Shown piece after piece: positions 8,572-16,848 of a stretch of DNA of 64,000 bases. Numbering within the stretch: the stretch's first letter is position 1; each line of letters begins with the position of its first letter. This stretch comes from Natronosalvus amylolyticus. Its GTDB lineage: Archaea > Halobacteriota > Halobacteria > Halobacteriales > Natrialbaceae. The stretch is from the NCBI RefSeq assembly GCF_024298845.1, contig NZ_CP101156.1, forward strand, positions 124,001 to 188,000, written 5' to 3'. The notes under the pieces were generated by a model. That model worked only from the letters and a program-made list of their open reading frames with translations, was not told the origin of the DNA and ran no database searches. The position numbers were made by a program, and so were the translations under genes.

Positions 8572-9744
8572 ATGTACGCAATCGACGACCTGAGCGACGC
8601 TATCGATGTCACTCGCAATTTTCTGACTCCGGTCGACATCTGGATGTGGCTCAAACTGGCGATCATCCTCCTCTTCGTCGGGGGTCTCACTTTCGGTGGC
8701 CCGACGGCACCGACTGGTGACCCGACGGGATTCGATACGGGGACGACGACGGAGGGAGACGTCGACAGTCTCGAGGAGTTCCAGGCCGAGTGGGAAGCGG
8801 AGACGGGCGAGGAGTTCCCGGTCGATGACCTCATCGCTGCGATTGTCGTGCTGGCAGCCATTCTCATCGGCATCTGGCTCGTATTTGCATTTATTGGTGC
8901 GATTTTCGAGTTCGTCTTCGTCGAATCGCTCCGTTCCTCGGCGGTCCACGTCCGTCGGTACGCGAACCGTAACTTCGGGCGGGGCGTTCGCCTCTTTGGC
9001 TTCCGAATAGGCTTGCTTCTGATTCTTTCGCTCATCGTGGGCGGTCCTATACTGTGGGCGATTTCGTCAGCCGACGGTGTGAGCGCGACGCTGGCGGTTC
9101 TCGGTGTTGCCTACGTCGGACTCGTCTTCATTTCGGTCCTCGCATACGTCCTCATCAGTCGCTTTACGACCGTATTCGTCACCCAGATTATGTTGGGTGA
9201 AGAACGCGGCGTCTTGAGCGCCTGGAACCGATTCTTGCCGACGCTGCGATCGAATCTCGTCGAGTACGCGGTGTACGTCGTTCTCGTCTGGGTGCTGCAG
9301 TTCGTCGTCTCCATCGGCTACGGCTTTCTCGTTGCCATCGTCCTCGTCGTACTGGCGATACCGTTCGTTATTTTGGCTGTCCTCGCTGCGATGGCCGGTG
9401 GCACAGTCGGTCTGGTGCTTGCCGGTGCCATAGCGGCCGTCGGATTGCTGTGTGGTCTTCTGGTTGTCATGCTGATCCGCGTTCCCATTGACTCGTACTT
9501 CCGGTACTACGGATTCCTCATCCTTGGGGACACGAACCCGGACCTCGACCTCATCCCGAAACAGCGTGCGGCCGTTCGCAGCGACGGCGGCGAACCGGAC
9601 GCTGGCGATGACGGGGACACGGAGTGGGACGACAATGGGGCCGATTCCGGATGGAACAACTCGAGCTGGGACGACGATGGCGACGGTTCCGAGTGGGACG
9701 ACGATTCGACTCGAGACGACGACAACGATCGAGGCGGATGGTAA
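8572..9744 (+). CDS. Polytopic membrane protein with an acidic Trp-rich tail (DUF7544-like)
   Basis: This 390-aa protein has about six to seven membrane segments, from about 25-42 up to about 300. A short extracytoplasmic or loop insert (about 45-85) is Asp/Glu/Thr-rich. The last about 55 residues repeat Asp, Trp, Asn and Ser (for example SEWDDDSTRDDD). I recall the family as a haloarchaeal DUF (possibly DUF7544); the function is unknown. The gene is divergent from the RIO-like kinase and is followed by the acyl-CoA dehydrogenase with its own promoter. Confidence 0.7.
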   Translation: MYAIDDLSDAIDVTRNFLTPVDIWMWLKLAIILLFVGGLTFGGPTAPTGDPTGFDTGTTTEGDVDSLEEFQAEWEAETGEEFPVDDLIAAIVVLAAILIGIWLVFAFIGAIFEFVFVESLRSSAVHVRRYANRNFGRGVRLFGFRIGLLLILSLIVGGPILWAISSADGVSATLAVLGVAYVGLVFISVLAYVLISRFTTVFVTQIMLGEERGVLSAWNRFLPTLRSNLVEYAVYVVLVWVLQFVVSIGYGFLVAIVLVVLAIPFVILAVLAAMAGGTVGLVLAGAIAAVGLLCGLLVVMLIRVPIDSYFRYYGFLILGDTNPDLDLIPKQRAAVRSDGGEPDAGDDGDTEWDDNGADSGWNNSSWDDDGDGSEWDDDSTRDDDNDRGGW

Positions 9745-9800
9745 CAGACGGGTCCGTTCGACGGGGTATTTGCGTTCTCTCCCTGCTCCGTCTTCGGTGA

Positions 9801-9807
9801 ATTTATC
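9801..9807 (+). promoter_or_regulatory. TATA-like box of the acyl-CoA dehydrogenase gene
   Basis: ATTTATC is centred about 27 nt before the ATG at 9831. This spacing puts the transcription start at or next to the start codon, so the mRNA is probably leaderless, as is common in haloarchaea. Confidence 0.5.
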
Positions 9808-9830
9808 TCTCCGCTCGGCAAGTATTGCGC

Positions 9831-10973
9831 ATGGATTTCGATCTGCCCGACGAACATCGGATGACCCGAGACTCTGTCAGGGCTTTTTGTGACGAGGAAA
9901 TCGAGCCGATAGCACAGGAAATCGAAGAAGAACATCGGTTTCCCGAAGACGTCTTCGACCAGTTAGCGGATCTGGACATGATGGGCGTCCCCATCTCCGA
10001 GGAGTATGGGGGACTGGGCGGTGATACCCTGCTGTACGCCGTGGTCGCCGAGGAGCTCGGGCGAGTGTCGGGATCAGTGGCGCTCTCGTACGTCGCTCAC
10101 ACCTCCCTCGCCTCCAAACCGCTCGAGTTGTTCGGAACCCACGAGCAGAAAGATCGCTGGCTCCGTCCGTTGGCCGAAGGCGAGTATCTCGGTGGCTGGG
10201 CGCTCACCGAACCCGGCAGTGGCTCGGACGCCTCCGATATGAACACCACGGCGGTCAAAGACGGCGACGAGTGGGTACTCAACGGCACGAAGCAGTTCAT
10301 TACGAACGCGAACGTCGCAGGTTCGGTCCTGATCAAGGCCGTTACCGACCCCGGTGCGGGCTACGGCGGGATTTCGACGTTCATCGTCGACCCCAACGAG
10401 GATGACGGGTTCGAAGTGACGAACGTCTGGGATAAAATGGGACTCAACGCCTCGCCGACGTGTGAGCTGTCGCTCTCCGACGTCAGGCTGCCCGAAGACC
10501 GCCTCCTCGGCGAGGAAGGCGAGGGCTGGAACCAGACGAAAAAGACCCTCGACGGCGGCCGGATTTCCATCGCCGCTATCTCGACCGGACTCGCCCAGGG
10601 TGCGTACGAACACGCCCACCGCTACAGCAAAGACCGCGAACAGTTCGGGAAACCGATCTGCAAGTTCGACGCCATCCGGGACAAACTCGTCGACATGCAC
10701 CGAAAAACCGAGCGTGCCCGTTTGCTCACCCACAAAGCCGCCCGCCGTTACGACAACGGTCAGTCGGTCACCAAGGAGTCGGCGCTGGCCAAACTCGACG
10801 CCAGCGAGGCCGCACGAAAAGTCGCAGAAGACGCCGTTCAGGTGCTCGGCGGCTACGGCTACACGACGGACTTCGCCCCGCAGCGGTTCTACCGTGACGC
10901 CAAACTCATGGAAATCGGTGAAGGGACGAGCGAAATCCAGCACCTCGTCATCGGTCGTGAACTCGGTCTGTAA
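9831..10973 (+). CDS. Acyl-CoA dehydrogenase
   Basis: This 380-aa flavoenzyme performs the alpha,beta-desaturation of an acyl-CoA. Family motifs include GGWALTEPGSGSDAS for FAD/substrate binding, a middle beta domain, GLAQGAYEHAHRY, the helix with YSKDREQFGKPI, and the C-terminal QVLGGYGYTTDFAPQRFYRD with EGTSEIQ. In this family the base is the Glu just before GTSEIQ, which is present here. Length is typical (about 380). The ATG at 9831 is supported by the promoter spacing. The acyl chain length cannot be read from sequence. Confidence 0.95.
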   Translation: MDFDLPDEHRMTRDSVRAFCDEEIEPIAQEIEEEHRFPEDVFDQLADLDMMGVPISEEYGGLGGDTLLYAVVAEELGRVSGSVALSYVAHTSLASKPLELFGTHEQKDRWLRPLAEGEYLGGWALTEPGSGSDASDMNTTAVKDGDEWVLNGTKQFITNANVAGSVLIKAVTDPGAGYGGISTFIVDPNEDDGFEVTNVWDKMGLNASPTCELSLSDVRLPEDRLLGEEGEGWNQTKKTLDGGRISIAAISTGLAQGAYEHAHRYSKDREQFGKPICKFDAIRDKLVDMHRKTERARLLTHKAARRYDNGQSVTKESALAKLDASEAARKVAEDAVQVLGGYGYTTDFAPQRFYRDAKLMEIGEGTSEIQHLVIGRELGL

Positions 10974-11365
10974 CGCACACACACACTCGGGTCTCGGTCT
11001 GGTGCATTTCATAGAAAGTTTCGCACAGGCTTTGAAAACTATCAGTACAGCACACCTACAGAGCGGTTGTTTCACTCCAAATCCCCTGGTGAGAATCCGT
11101 CCTGATGTGATGAGTTCCTTCGGAAGTTCGCTCACTGGATGCACCGTCGTTCAGATTTCCCAAAACAGCTAAGTGACCGGTCTCGTACTGATGAGTACGA
11201 AATGTATCTGCGTCACGTCTGAGTGGGATTCGCCTCACTCCACGGTGGTCGTTCGCTCACAGCGACGCCACTATTTGGCGAATCTATCCTCCACACCGAC
11301 CAGCGACCGCTCCGGTCGTAACGGGTGTGGCACGACTCGCTTTTGACCACCACAGACACACCACA
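10974..11365 (+). other. 392-nt gap without a convincing gene
   Basis: No frame here has a recognisable product. The base composition is less GC-rich than the flanks. A 27-codon frame from 11140 (MHRRSDFPKQLSDRSR and on) reads slightly like protein but has no support. It may be debris from the event that brought in the erythromycin-esterase homologue next door. Confidence 0.35.
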
Positions 11366-12718
11366 ATGACGAACGATACACCGACGAACGAATCGACTAC
11401 GACCGACCACGCCGGGACCTGCGAACTCGTTGCACAACTCGAGCAAAGTAGTGTCGAACTTGCGACGGCTGACCCGACTGCCAACCACGCCGACCTCGCT
11501 CCGGTAGGCGACGCGCTCGCTGACGCCCGCATTATCGGCCTCGGTGAGGGGACCCACGGAACAAGAGAGTTCTTCCAGCTCAAACACCGCATACTCAGGT
11601 TTCTCGTTGAAGAGCAGGGCTTGCGACTGTTCACAATAGAGGCGAATCTGCCCGAGACGATGGCGCTCGACAACTACGTCGTCCACGGCGAAGGCGACGC
11701 ACTCGAAGCACTCGCCGGGACGTACTTCTGGGTTTGGCGGACCGAAGCCGTGCTCGCGCTCGTGGAGTGGCTCCGCGAGTTTAACGCTGGTCGACCGCTC
11801 GACGACCGAGTTCGGTTCTACGGTATCGATGCTCAATATACGACTGGAGCGGTGGAGCACCTCGACAAGTTCCTCGCCAGCGCCGACCCAGATCTCCAAG
11901 AGGAACTACAGGCGGACTTCGCCGCGACGAACGACGAGGGTAACACCAACGATCAGTACATGAGTGACCACAACCCCGAGGCGACCGAGCGACTGCTCGA
12001 TCGACTCGGAACTGCGTTTGAGGAACGTAGAGAGGCCTTCCTAACGGCGACGAGCGAACGGGAGACCGTGATGGCTCGGCGCTGTCTCCACGTCATCGAG
12101 CAGGCACGGCAGCGCCGCATCGCCCGAGAGACAGATGGGATACAGGCCTCGATGGTTGTCCGAGACGAGGCGATGGCGGAGAACCTCTCGTGGGTGCTGG
12201 AGTACGAGGCCACCGACCGCACCGTGCTTTGGGCGCACGACAGCCACATCTGCCGGACGGTAAACTTCGGTGCGCGAGTGGAGCCCGCCCCGTCGCTGGG
12301 GAGCCATCTCGCTGAACGCTACTGTGACGACTACTTCGCGCTCGGATTCGACTTCCTCAGTGGATCGTTCAGCGCGATTGGCATCGATTTGACCCCTGAA
12401 AGCGAACTCAGCACGTGGTCGCTTGACGGGCCGCCAGCGGACTCCATCACTCGCGTGTTCGCCGCGACCGGGTGCGACCTCGCGTTCCTCGACTTCGACA
12501 CCGCCAGCGAGAACAGCCTACTCGATGAGTGGCTTGCCGAACCGAGGGCAAAGCGGAAGCTTGGAGCCGTCTACTACGGCCCCGACGGTCCCTCAGAAAA
12601 CGAGAGAGATGGACAGGCAGCCCACAACGCAGTTAGGGTCCTTCCCGAGGCGTTCGACGGATTACTGTTCGTCCGGGAGACGATGCCGTCACGGGTGCTT
12701 GAGGACCCGGAGCACTGA
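11366..12718 (+). CDS. Erythromycin esterase family protein
   Basis: This 450-aa protein has the family's N-terminal core IGLGEGTHGTREF (about 55-67), then IEANLPETM and a long helical middle. The later HDSHICR segment (about 290) carries the histidines typical of the fold. Bacterial members (EreA/EreB) hydrolyse the macrolactone ring; many homologues have unknown substrates, and archaea lack the drug's usual target sensitivity, so resistance is not implied. The gene is flanked by two gaps of more than 300 nt and uses somewhat more A/T-ending codons than its neighbours, which suggests horizontal acquisition. Confidence 0.88.
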   Translation: MTNDTPTNESTTTDHAGTCELVAQLEQSSVELATADPTANHADLAPVGDALADARIIGLGEGTHGTREFFQLKHRILRFLVEEQGLRLFTIEANLPETMALDNYVVHGEGDALEALAGTYFWVWRTEAVLALVEWLREFNAGRPLDDRVRFYGIDAQYTTGAVEHLDKFLASADPDLQEELQADFAATNDEGNTNDQYMSDHNPEATERLLDRLGTAFEERREAFLTATSERETVMARRCLHVIEQARQRRIARETDGIQASMVVRDEAMAENLSWVLEYEATDRTVLWAHDSHICRTVNFGARVEPAPSLGSHLAERYCDDYFALGFDFLSGSFSAIGIDLTPESELSTWSLDGPPADSITRVFAATGCDLAFLDFDTASENSLLDEWLAEPRAKRKLGAVYYGPDGPSENERDGQAAHNAVRVLPEAFDGLLFVRETMPSRVLEDPEH

Positions 12719-13045
12719 ATCGGGTGCGGGAAACCTACCCCGGGGACTCTCGATGTATTAGCGTACGTATCGAGGAAGACAGGATAGAGGTCTACCAAGT
12801 ACTCGACTAATTTGCTACGTTCGCATCTCTACCGCTCGTTGCGAACTATGCTATGGCACGCTGGTCTGTAAAGCTGACACTCGAGTCGTGATGTGAGACG
12901 ATTTCTCGAGTTGGCTCAAAACGGAGCGGGTGGGTATATATTTGACGCCTGACCACTTGCTTGCCGTCGGCTATTTTACAGCAATTTCGTTTCCGGACGC
13001 GACGCGAACGAAGCGCTTACGCCCGGTCGGCCGATAGCCGGCCAC
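12719..13045 (+). other. 327-nt gap with a possible upstream promoter
   Basis: No gene is seen. GTATATATTT at 12934-12943 is the strongest TATA-like sequence. If used, the ABC transporter mRNA would have a leader of about 75 nt. GGCCGATAGCCGGCC, close to the ATG at 13046, is an imperfect palindrome. Confidence 0.35.
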
Positions 13046-14104
13046 ATGAACGCTGGCGAGGACACTGATGGTGGGCCACTCGAGTCCGTCGTCGACGCCC
13101 AAGGACTCGAGAAGACCTACGGCGAGACCGTTGCGCTCTCGAGTGTCGCGCTGTCAGTCGACCGGGGGAGCGTGTTCGGGTTGTTGGGCCCGAACGGGGC
13201 CGGGAAGACCACACTCGTCCGTGCCCTGACGGGGACGACCGAGCTCGATAGCGGCTCGGTTCGCATTCTCGGCAGCGAACCACGTACCGTCGACCGGAAC
13301 CGGATTAGCGTCCTCCCGCAGGCGTTTTCGCCCCCCGATAGGCTCACCGCTCGCGAGCTACTGACCTACTATGCGAGCCTCTACGACGAGGCTCGCGACC
13401 CGGAGCGCGTCCTCGCTGACGTCGGTCTTGCCGACGACGGCGAGACGTGGTACGAAAATCTCTCGGGTGGGCAACAGCGTCGCGTGTGTGTCGGTGCCGC
13501 AATCATCAACGACCCCGACTTGCTCTTTCTGGACGAGCCAACGACAGGTATCGACCCCGCGGGTCGCCGTACCGTCTGGGGCCTGCTCGAGGGGCTCGCT
13601 GAGCGCGGGACGACGATCATCCTGACGACCCACGATATGGCCGAAGCCGAACACCTCGCAGACCGCGTTGGACTGCTCGCCGACGGTCGACTCGTCGCCA
13701 CCGGTACCCCATCGGCACTCATCGCCGAACACGGCGGATCGAGTCGACTGACGATCGACCTCGAGGCAGAGACCGAAGGCGGACACTCCGCGACTGCGAG
13801 TCGTGTGGACGACCCGGTTTCGGAGCCCCCTTCCCTCGAGCGAGCCAGAGAGGCGGTTGCCGACCTCGAGTATACGACGACTCGCGAGAAGGGAGCACTC
13901 GTGATACACGACCTTCCACCTGCACGCATCGGTGCTGTCGTCGACGCGCTCGATGACGCCAAGGTCGCGTACAACGGGCTCTCGTGGGCGGAACCCGACC
14001 TCGAGGACGTCTATCTCGCTGTGGCTGGAGACACCGAACGGCGCGCAACGACTCACTCAGCGACTCTCGAAGGGGGGCCGTCGACAGCGGGTGATGTCCG
14101 ATGA
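13046..14104 (+). CDS. ABC-2 type transporter ATP-binding protein
   Basis: This 352-aa ATPase has Walker A GPNGAGKTT (about 49-57), the signature LSGGQQRRV (about 139-147), Walker B LLFLDEPTTGID and the switch His in TTHDM. The C-terminal about 100 residues are the extension found in DrrA/CcmA-like exporters. It energises the membrane protein encoded just downstream (ATGA overlap). The substrate is unknown; related pairs export lipids, drugs or polysaccharide, or act in respiratory or copper systems. Confidence 0.95.
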   Translation: MNAGEDTDGGPLESVVDAQGLEKTYGETVALSSVALSVDRGSVFGLLGPNGAGKTTLVRALTGTTELDSGSVRILGSEPRTVDRNRISVLPQAFSPPDRLTARELLTYYASLYDEARDPERVLADVGLADDGETWYENLSGGQQRRVCVGAAIINDPDLLFLDEPTTGIDPAGRRTVWGLLEGLAERGTTIILTTHDMAEAEHLADRVGLLADGRLVATGTPSALIAEHGGSSRLTIDLEAETEGGHSATASRVDDPVSEPPSLERAREAVADLEYTTTREKGALVIHDLPPARIGAVVDALDDAKVAYNGLSWAEPDLEDVYLAVAGDTERRATTHSATLEGGPSTAGDVR

Positions 14105-14880
14105 GTCGATTTGGACGCATTCGAGGACAGGTGAACGCGGATTGGCGGTCGTTCGTCCGACGGCGCACGGCCGTCTTCTTCACGTTCTTTTTCCCCGTTA
14201 TCCTGATCGTCATCTTCGGCGCGCTGGTTCGGACGGACCCAACCGGCGGCGGGCTGTTCGCCGAACAACCGGCGTTTTACGTGCCGGCGTATCTCGCCGT
14301 CGTCGTGCTGTTCACCCCCTTCTCACGCCTGGGAAGTGAAGTTGCACGACACCGCGAAGGGAACCGGTTCGAAAAGCTGGCGACGACGCCGCTCTCTCGT
14401 CGGGAGTGGCTGCTCGCCCAGACGCTGGTCAACGCGCTCATCATCGGCCTCGCGAGCGTGTTGATTCTCGCCCTGGTCGTGGCACTGACGGGGGCGGAAA
14501 TCGTGTATCATCCAATCGTCGTCGCCTACATCTTCGTCGGCGTGGTCTGTTTCTGTGGCATCGGCGCGATGCTCGGGAGCTACGCAGATTCACAGGACGG
14601 GGCAATCGCCGCGAGTAACGCGCTCGGCCTGCCGCTGCTCTTTCTGTCGGAAACGTTCGTCTCGCTCGAGCAACTGCCCGGCTGGTTCGAGCCCCTGGTG
14701 AACCTCTCGCCGTTGACGTACTTCGCTCGAGGCGTCAGGGCAGCGACGTATCCGGAGGCGACGACCGGCACTACTGGTGTCGCTGGATTCGACCCCATCG
14801 TGGCGAATCTCGTGGTCCTCGCGCTGCTCGGAGTCGTGACGTTTCTGCTCGGCGCGCGGTCGATACCGCGAACAGATTAA
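14101..14880 (+). CDS. ABC-2 type transporter permease
   Basis: This 259-aa integral membrane protein has six predicted segments with the ABC-2 layout. A first helix (about 18-40) is followed by a loop with the DPTGGG insert. The typical amphipathic stretch REGNRFEKLATTPLSRREW sits before the third helix, and FVSLEQLPGWFEPLVNLSPLTY precedes the last pair. It overlaps the ATPase gene by 4 nt, so the two make one exporter, probably as a homodimer of each. Confidence 0.92.
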   Translation: MSRFGRIRGQVNADWRSFVRRRTAVFFTFFFPVILIVIFGALVRTDPTGGGLFAEQPAFYVPAYLAVVVLFTPFSRLGSEVARHREGNRFEKLATTPLSRREWLLAQTLVNALIIGLASVLILALVVALTGAEIVYHPIVVAYIFVGVVCFCGIGAMLGSYADSQDGAIAASNALGLPLLFLSETFVSLEQLPGWFEPLVNLSPLTYFARGVRAATYPEATTGTTGVAGFDPIVANLVVLALLGVVTFLLGARSIPRTD

Positions 14881-14973
14881 GGGGACTCGACTCGCCTGAT
14901 TCAACCGATATGGGGACTTCTCCGTCCGGAAGGCAGTCAGCTTTGTGATTGAACGAGTAGCGTGTCTCGAGAA

Positions 14974-15055
14974 ATAGTAGCCATTGAAACGGTTTACACA
15001 CCTACCGCGATGCCGTCTTGCGATAGGGTATGCAATGACTTTCAATGGCTACTAT
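14974..15055. repeat. 82-bp inverted-repeat element (MITE-like or structured RNA)
   Basis: Perfect 16-bp arms at 14974-14989 (ATAGTAGCCATTGAAA) and 15040-15055 bound a core that has its own near-perfect stem, CCTACCGC with GCGATAGG. The element sits between the ABC permease and a membrane-protein gene. I see no target-site duplication and no second copy in this window. A miniature inverted-repeat element, a cruciform, or a structured RNA are all possible. Confidence 0.6.
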
Positions 15056-15066
15056 AGCCCTCAAGG

Positions 15067-15080
15067 TTACCCCCAGGTAA
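15067..15080. promoter_or_regulatory. Possible operator dyad
   Basis: TTACC and GGTAA are separated by 4 nt, and a related half-site AAGTTACC follows at about 15087. They lie 60-75 nt before the ATG at 15143 and just upstream of a T-rich box (CTTTTTACC, near 15112) that has leaderless spacing. Operator function is inferred from position only. Confidence 0.25.
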
Positions 15081-15142
15081 GTTTCAAGTTACCTCGAGGA
15101 AAGTATCAAAGCTTTTTACCTACAAATTAATTGTACGTCGAT

Positions 15143-16123
15143 ATGGTATTACACTTCGGTAAAGCAACTGGCATCTATTTCAAAACGATGCCGTTCGTGT
15201 TACTGCGGATGGGAATTGGCGTCCTGCTTGGCCTCGCTACAGTCCTGTATTTCGGGATTCTGGGATTTCTGGCATACACATTCTTTAGCGAGAGTATCTC
15301 CGGCGTTATCGCCATTATCGGCCTGCTGATCGCTCTGTTCATCTTCATCAAAGCCTGGAACCTCTTTGCCAGATACGTCCTCTACCTCGTGAAAGCGGGA
15401 CACATCGCGGTGATCGCACACATCATCGATACTGGAGAGGTGCCGTCGAATCAGATTTCCTACGGAACGGGGCAGGTCAAAGAACACTTCAAAGAGGCGA
15501 GCGCGCTCTTTGCCGTCGATATGGTCGTCAAAGCGGTCATCAAGCAGTTCAACAAACGCGTGGTCTCTTTTGCCGACCTCGTCTCGTTCGTCCCGAACCT
15601 GAAACAGATCATCCAGATCATCGCCAAAGCGATCACGATCGCGGCTTCCTACATCGACGAAGCGATCATCGCCTACATGTTCATCAGCGAGGAAGACAAC
15701 CGCTGGAAATCGGCCGGTGACGGCCTGGTGTTGTACGCCAAAACCTGGAAATCCGTTCTCGGGTCGACACTCCTGATCGTGCTCGGAATGTACGCGGTCG
15801 CGCTGGTTCTACTTCTGGCACTGAGCCCCGTCGCTGCGCTGCTCGGCGGTCTCTCGACGACGTTCGAACTCATCGGCTGGGTCGTCATCGCCGGCATATT
15901 TTTGACCATCTACTCCGGCTTCCTCAAACCGTGGGTCAAAACCGTCGTCATCACTACCTTCCTCATCGAGGCACAGGACGAAACGCCCGATTCACAGACC
16001 CGACAGTACATCGAAGAGCGTTCGGACAAGTTCAAAGAACTCCTCGAGCGCGGTGAACAAGAAGAGACCGAAACCTCCACGGAAAAACAGCCCAACGACG
16101 GCGGCCCGGCGACTCCTGCCTGA
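15143..16123 (+). CDS. Polytopic membrane protein, unknown function
   Basis: This 326-aa protein has about six hydrophobic segments (about 18-45, 55-90, 160-185, 215-240, 250-275) and a charged C-terminal tail (about 285-326) with ERSDKFKELLERGEQEE. The loops are richer in Lys than is usual for this genome. I do not recognise the family; the general layout recalls choline-transporter-like proteins, which is only a resemblance. The first ATG after the T-rich promoter is used; a TTG lies four codons upstream. Confidence 0.6.
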   Translation: MVLHFGKATGIYFKTMPFVLLRMGIGVLLGLATVLYFGILGFLAYTFFSESISGVIAIIGLLIALFIFIKAWNLFARYVLYLVKAGHIAVIAHIIDTGEVPSNQISYGTGQVKEHFKEASALFAVDMVVKAVIKQFNKRVVSFADLVSFVPNLKQIIQIIAKAITIAASYIDEAIIAYMFISEEDNRWKSAGDGLVLYAKTWKSVLGSTLLIVLGMYAVALVLLLALSPVAALLGGLSTTFELIGWVVIAGIFLTIYSGFLKPWVKTVVITTFLIEAQDETPDSQTRQYIEERSDKFKELLERGEQEETETSTEKQPNDGGPATPA

Positions 16124-16311
16124 TACTGTCGAACAAAACGGTTCACACACCGACCCCACTCGACCAGCCTTTTTCGCTGTCAATCGACCGGGATGAGCAC
16201 AGCTGGCGTGCTCGCTCGAGGTCGGAACGCTTTTAGCGCTTACGAGGTAGTGGCTAGTGGGAAGCGCACGGCCGCAAATCTGACTGTGTCATCGTTCGAT
16301 GGCTTGGGATT

Positions 16312-16353
16312 GCGGAAGTGCAACCCGGTATAGCCGGGTATGCGATTGTCCGC
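16312..16353 (+). promoter_or_regulatory. Structured leader before rps15
   Basis: A perfect 6-bp stem ACCCGG/CCGGGT (16323-16328 and 16334-16339) with a 5-nt loop is enclosed by a second stem, GCGGA/TCCGC (16312-16316 and 16349-16353). It lies 28-69 nt before the S15 start. Autoregulatory leaders are known for bacterial S15; a similar role here is a guess. Confidence 0.35.
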
Positions 16354-16380
16354 GGTCAGTGCGATTCCTATCCTCAATAC

Positions 16381-16848
16381 ATGGCACGAATGCACACCCG
16401 CCGCCGCGGATCGTCCGGTTCGGACAAACCGGCGGCAGACGAACCCCCGGAGTGGAGCGACGTCGACACAGACAAAATCGAGTCACGAGTCGTCGAACTG
16501 GCAGAACAGGGCTACGACCCGAGCCAGATCGGCCTCAAACTTCGTGACGAAGGCGTCACCGGTACGCCAGTCCCTGACATCAAACTGGCCACTGGCAAGA
16601 AAGTGACCGAGATTCTCGAGGAACACGACGCGAAAGCCGATGTTCCCGAGGACCTCCGAAACCTGATGGAGCGAGCGATTCGACTCCGCCGACACGCCGA
16701 GCGTCACCCACAGGACTTCCAGAACAAGCGGTCGCTGCAGAACACGGAGTCGAAAGTCCGTCGCCTCGTCACCTACTATCGCGGTGACGAGATCGACCCC
16801 GACTTCACCTACTCCTACGACGCCGCCGTTGACCTCCTGGAGGAATAG
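16381..16848 (+). CDS. rps15: 30S ribosomal protein S15
   Basis: This 155-aa archaeal/eukaryal-type S15 starts MARMHTRRRGSSGSDKP. It carries the archaeal N-terminal extension (about 1-85, with GYDPSQIGLKLRDE) before the four-helix S15 core with the segment LRNLMERAIRLRRHAERH. It binds 16S rRNA helices 20-22 early in small-subunit assembly. It leads an operon with a RecJ-like gene (starting directly after its stop), pcc1 and S1e, a known haloarchaeal arrangement. An in-frame upstream GTG is rejected because MARMHTRR is the conserved start. Confidence 0.97.
   Translation: MARMHTRRRGSSGSDKPAADEPPEWSDVDTDKIESRVVELAEQGYDPSQIGLKLRDEGVTGTPVPDIKLATGKKVTEILEEHDAKADVPEDLRNLMERAIRLRRHAERHPQDFQNKRSLQNTESKVRRLVTYYRGDEIDPDFTYSYDAAVDLLEE

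Noticed and set aside
11366-12718. The erythromycin-esterase homologue as a resistance gene
   Set aside because: Most family members have unknown substrates and macrolides are not a known pressure on haloarchaea; only the family can be stated.
16318-16380. Upstream GTG as the start of S15
   Set aside because: The conserved archaeal S15 start is MARMHTRR at 16381, and the upstream stretch forms the leader hairpin.
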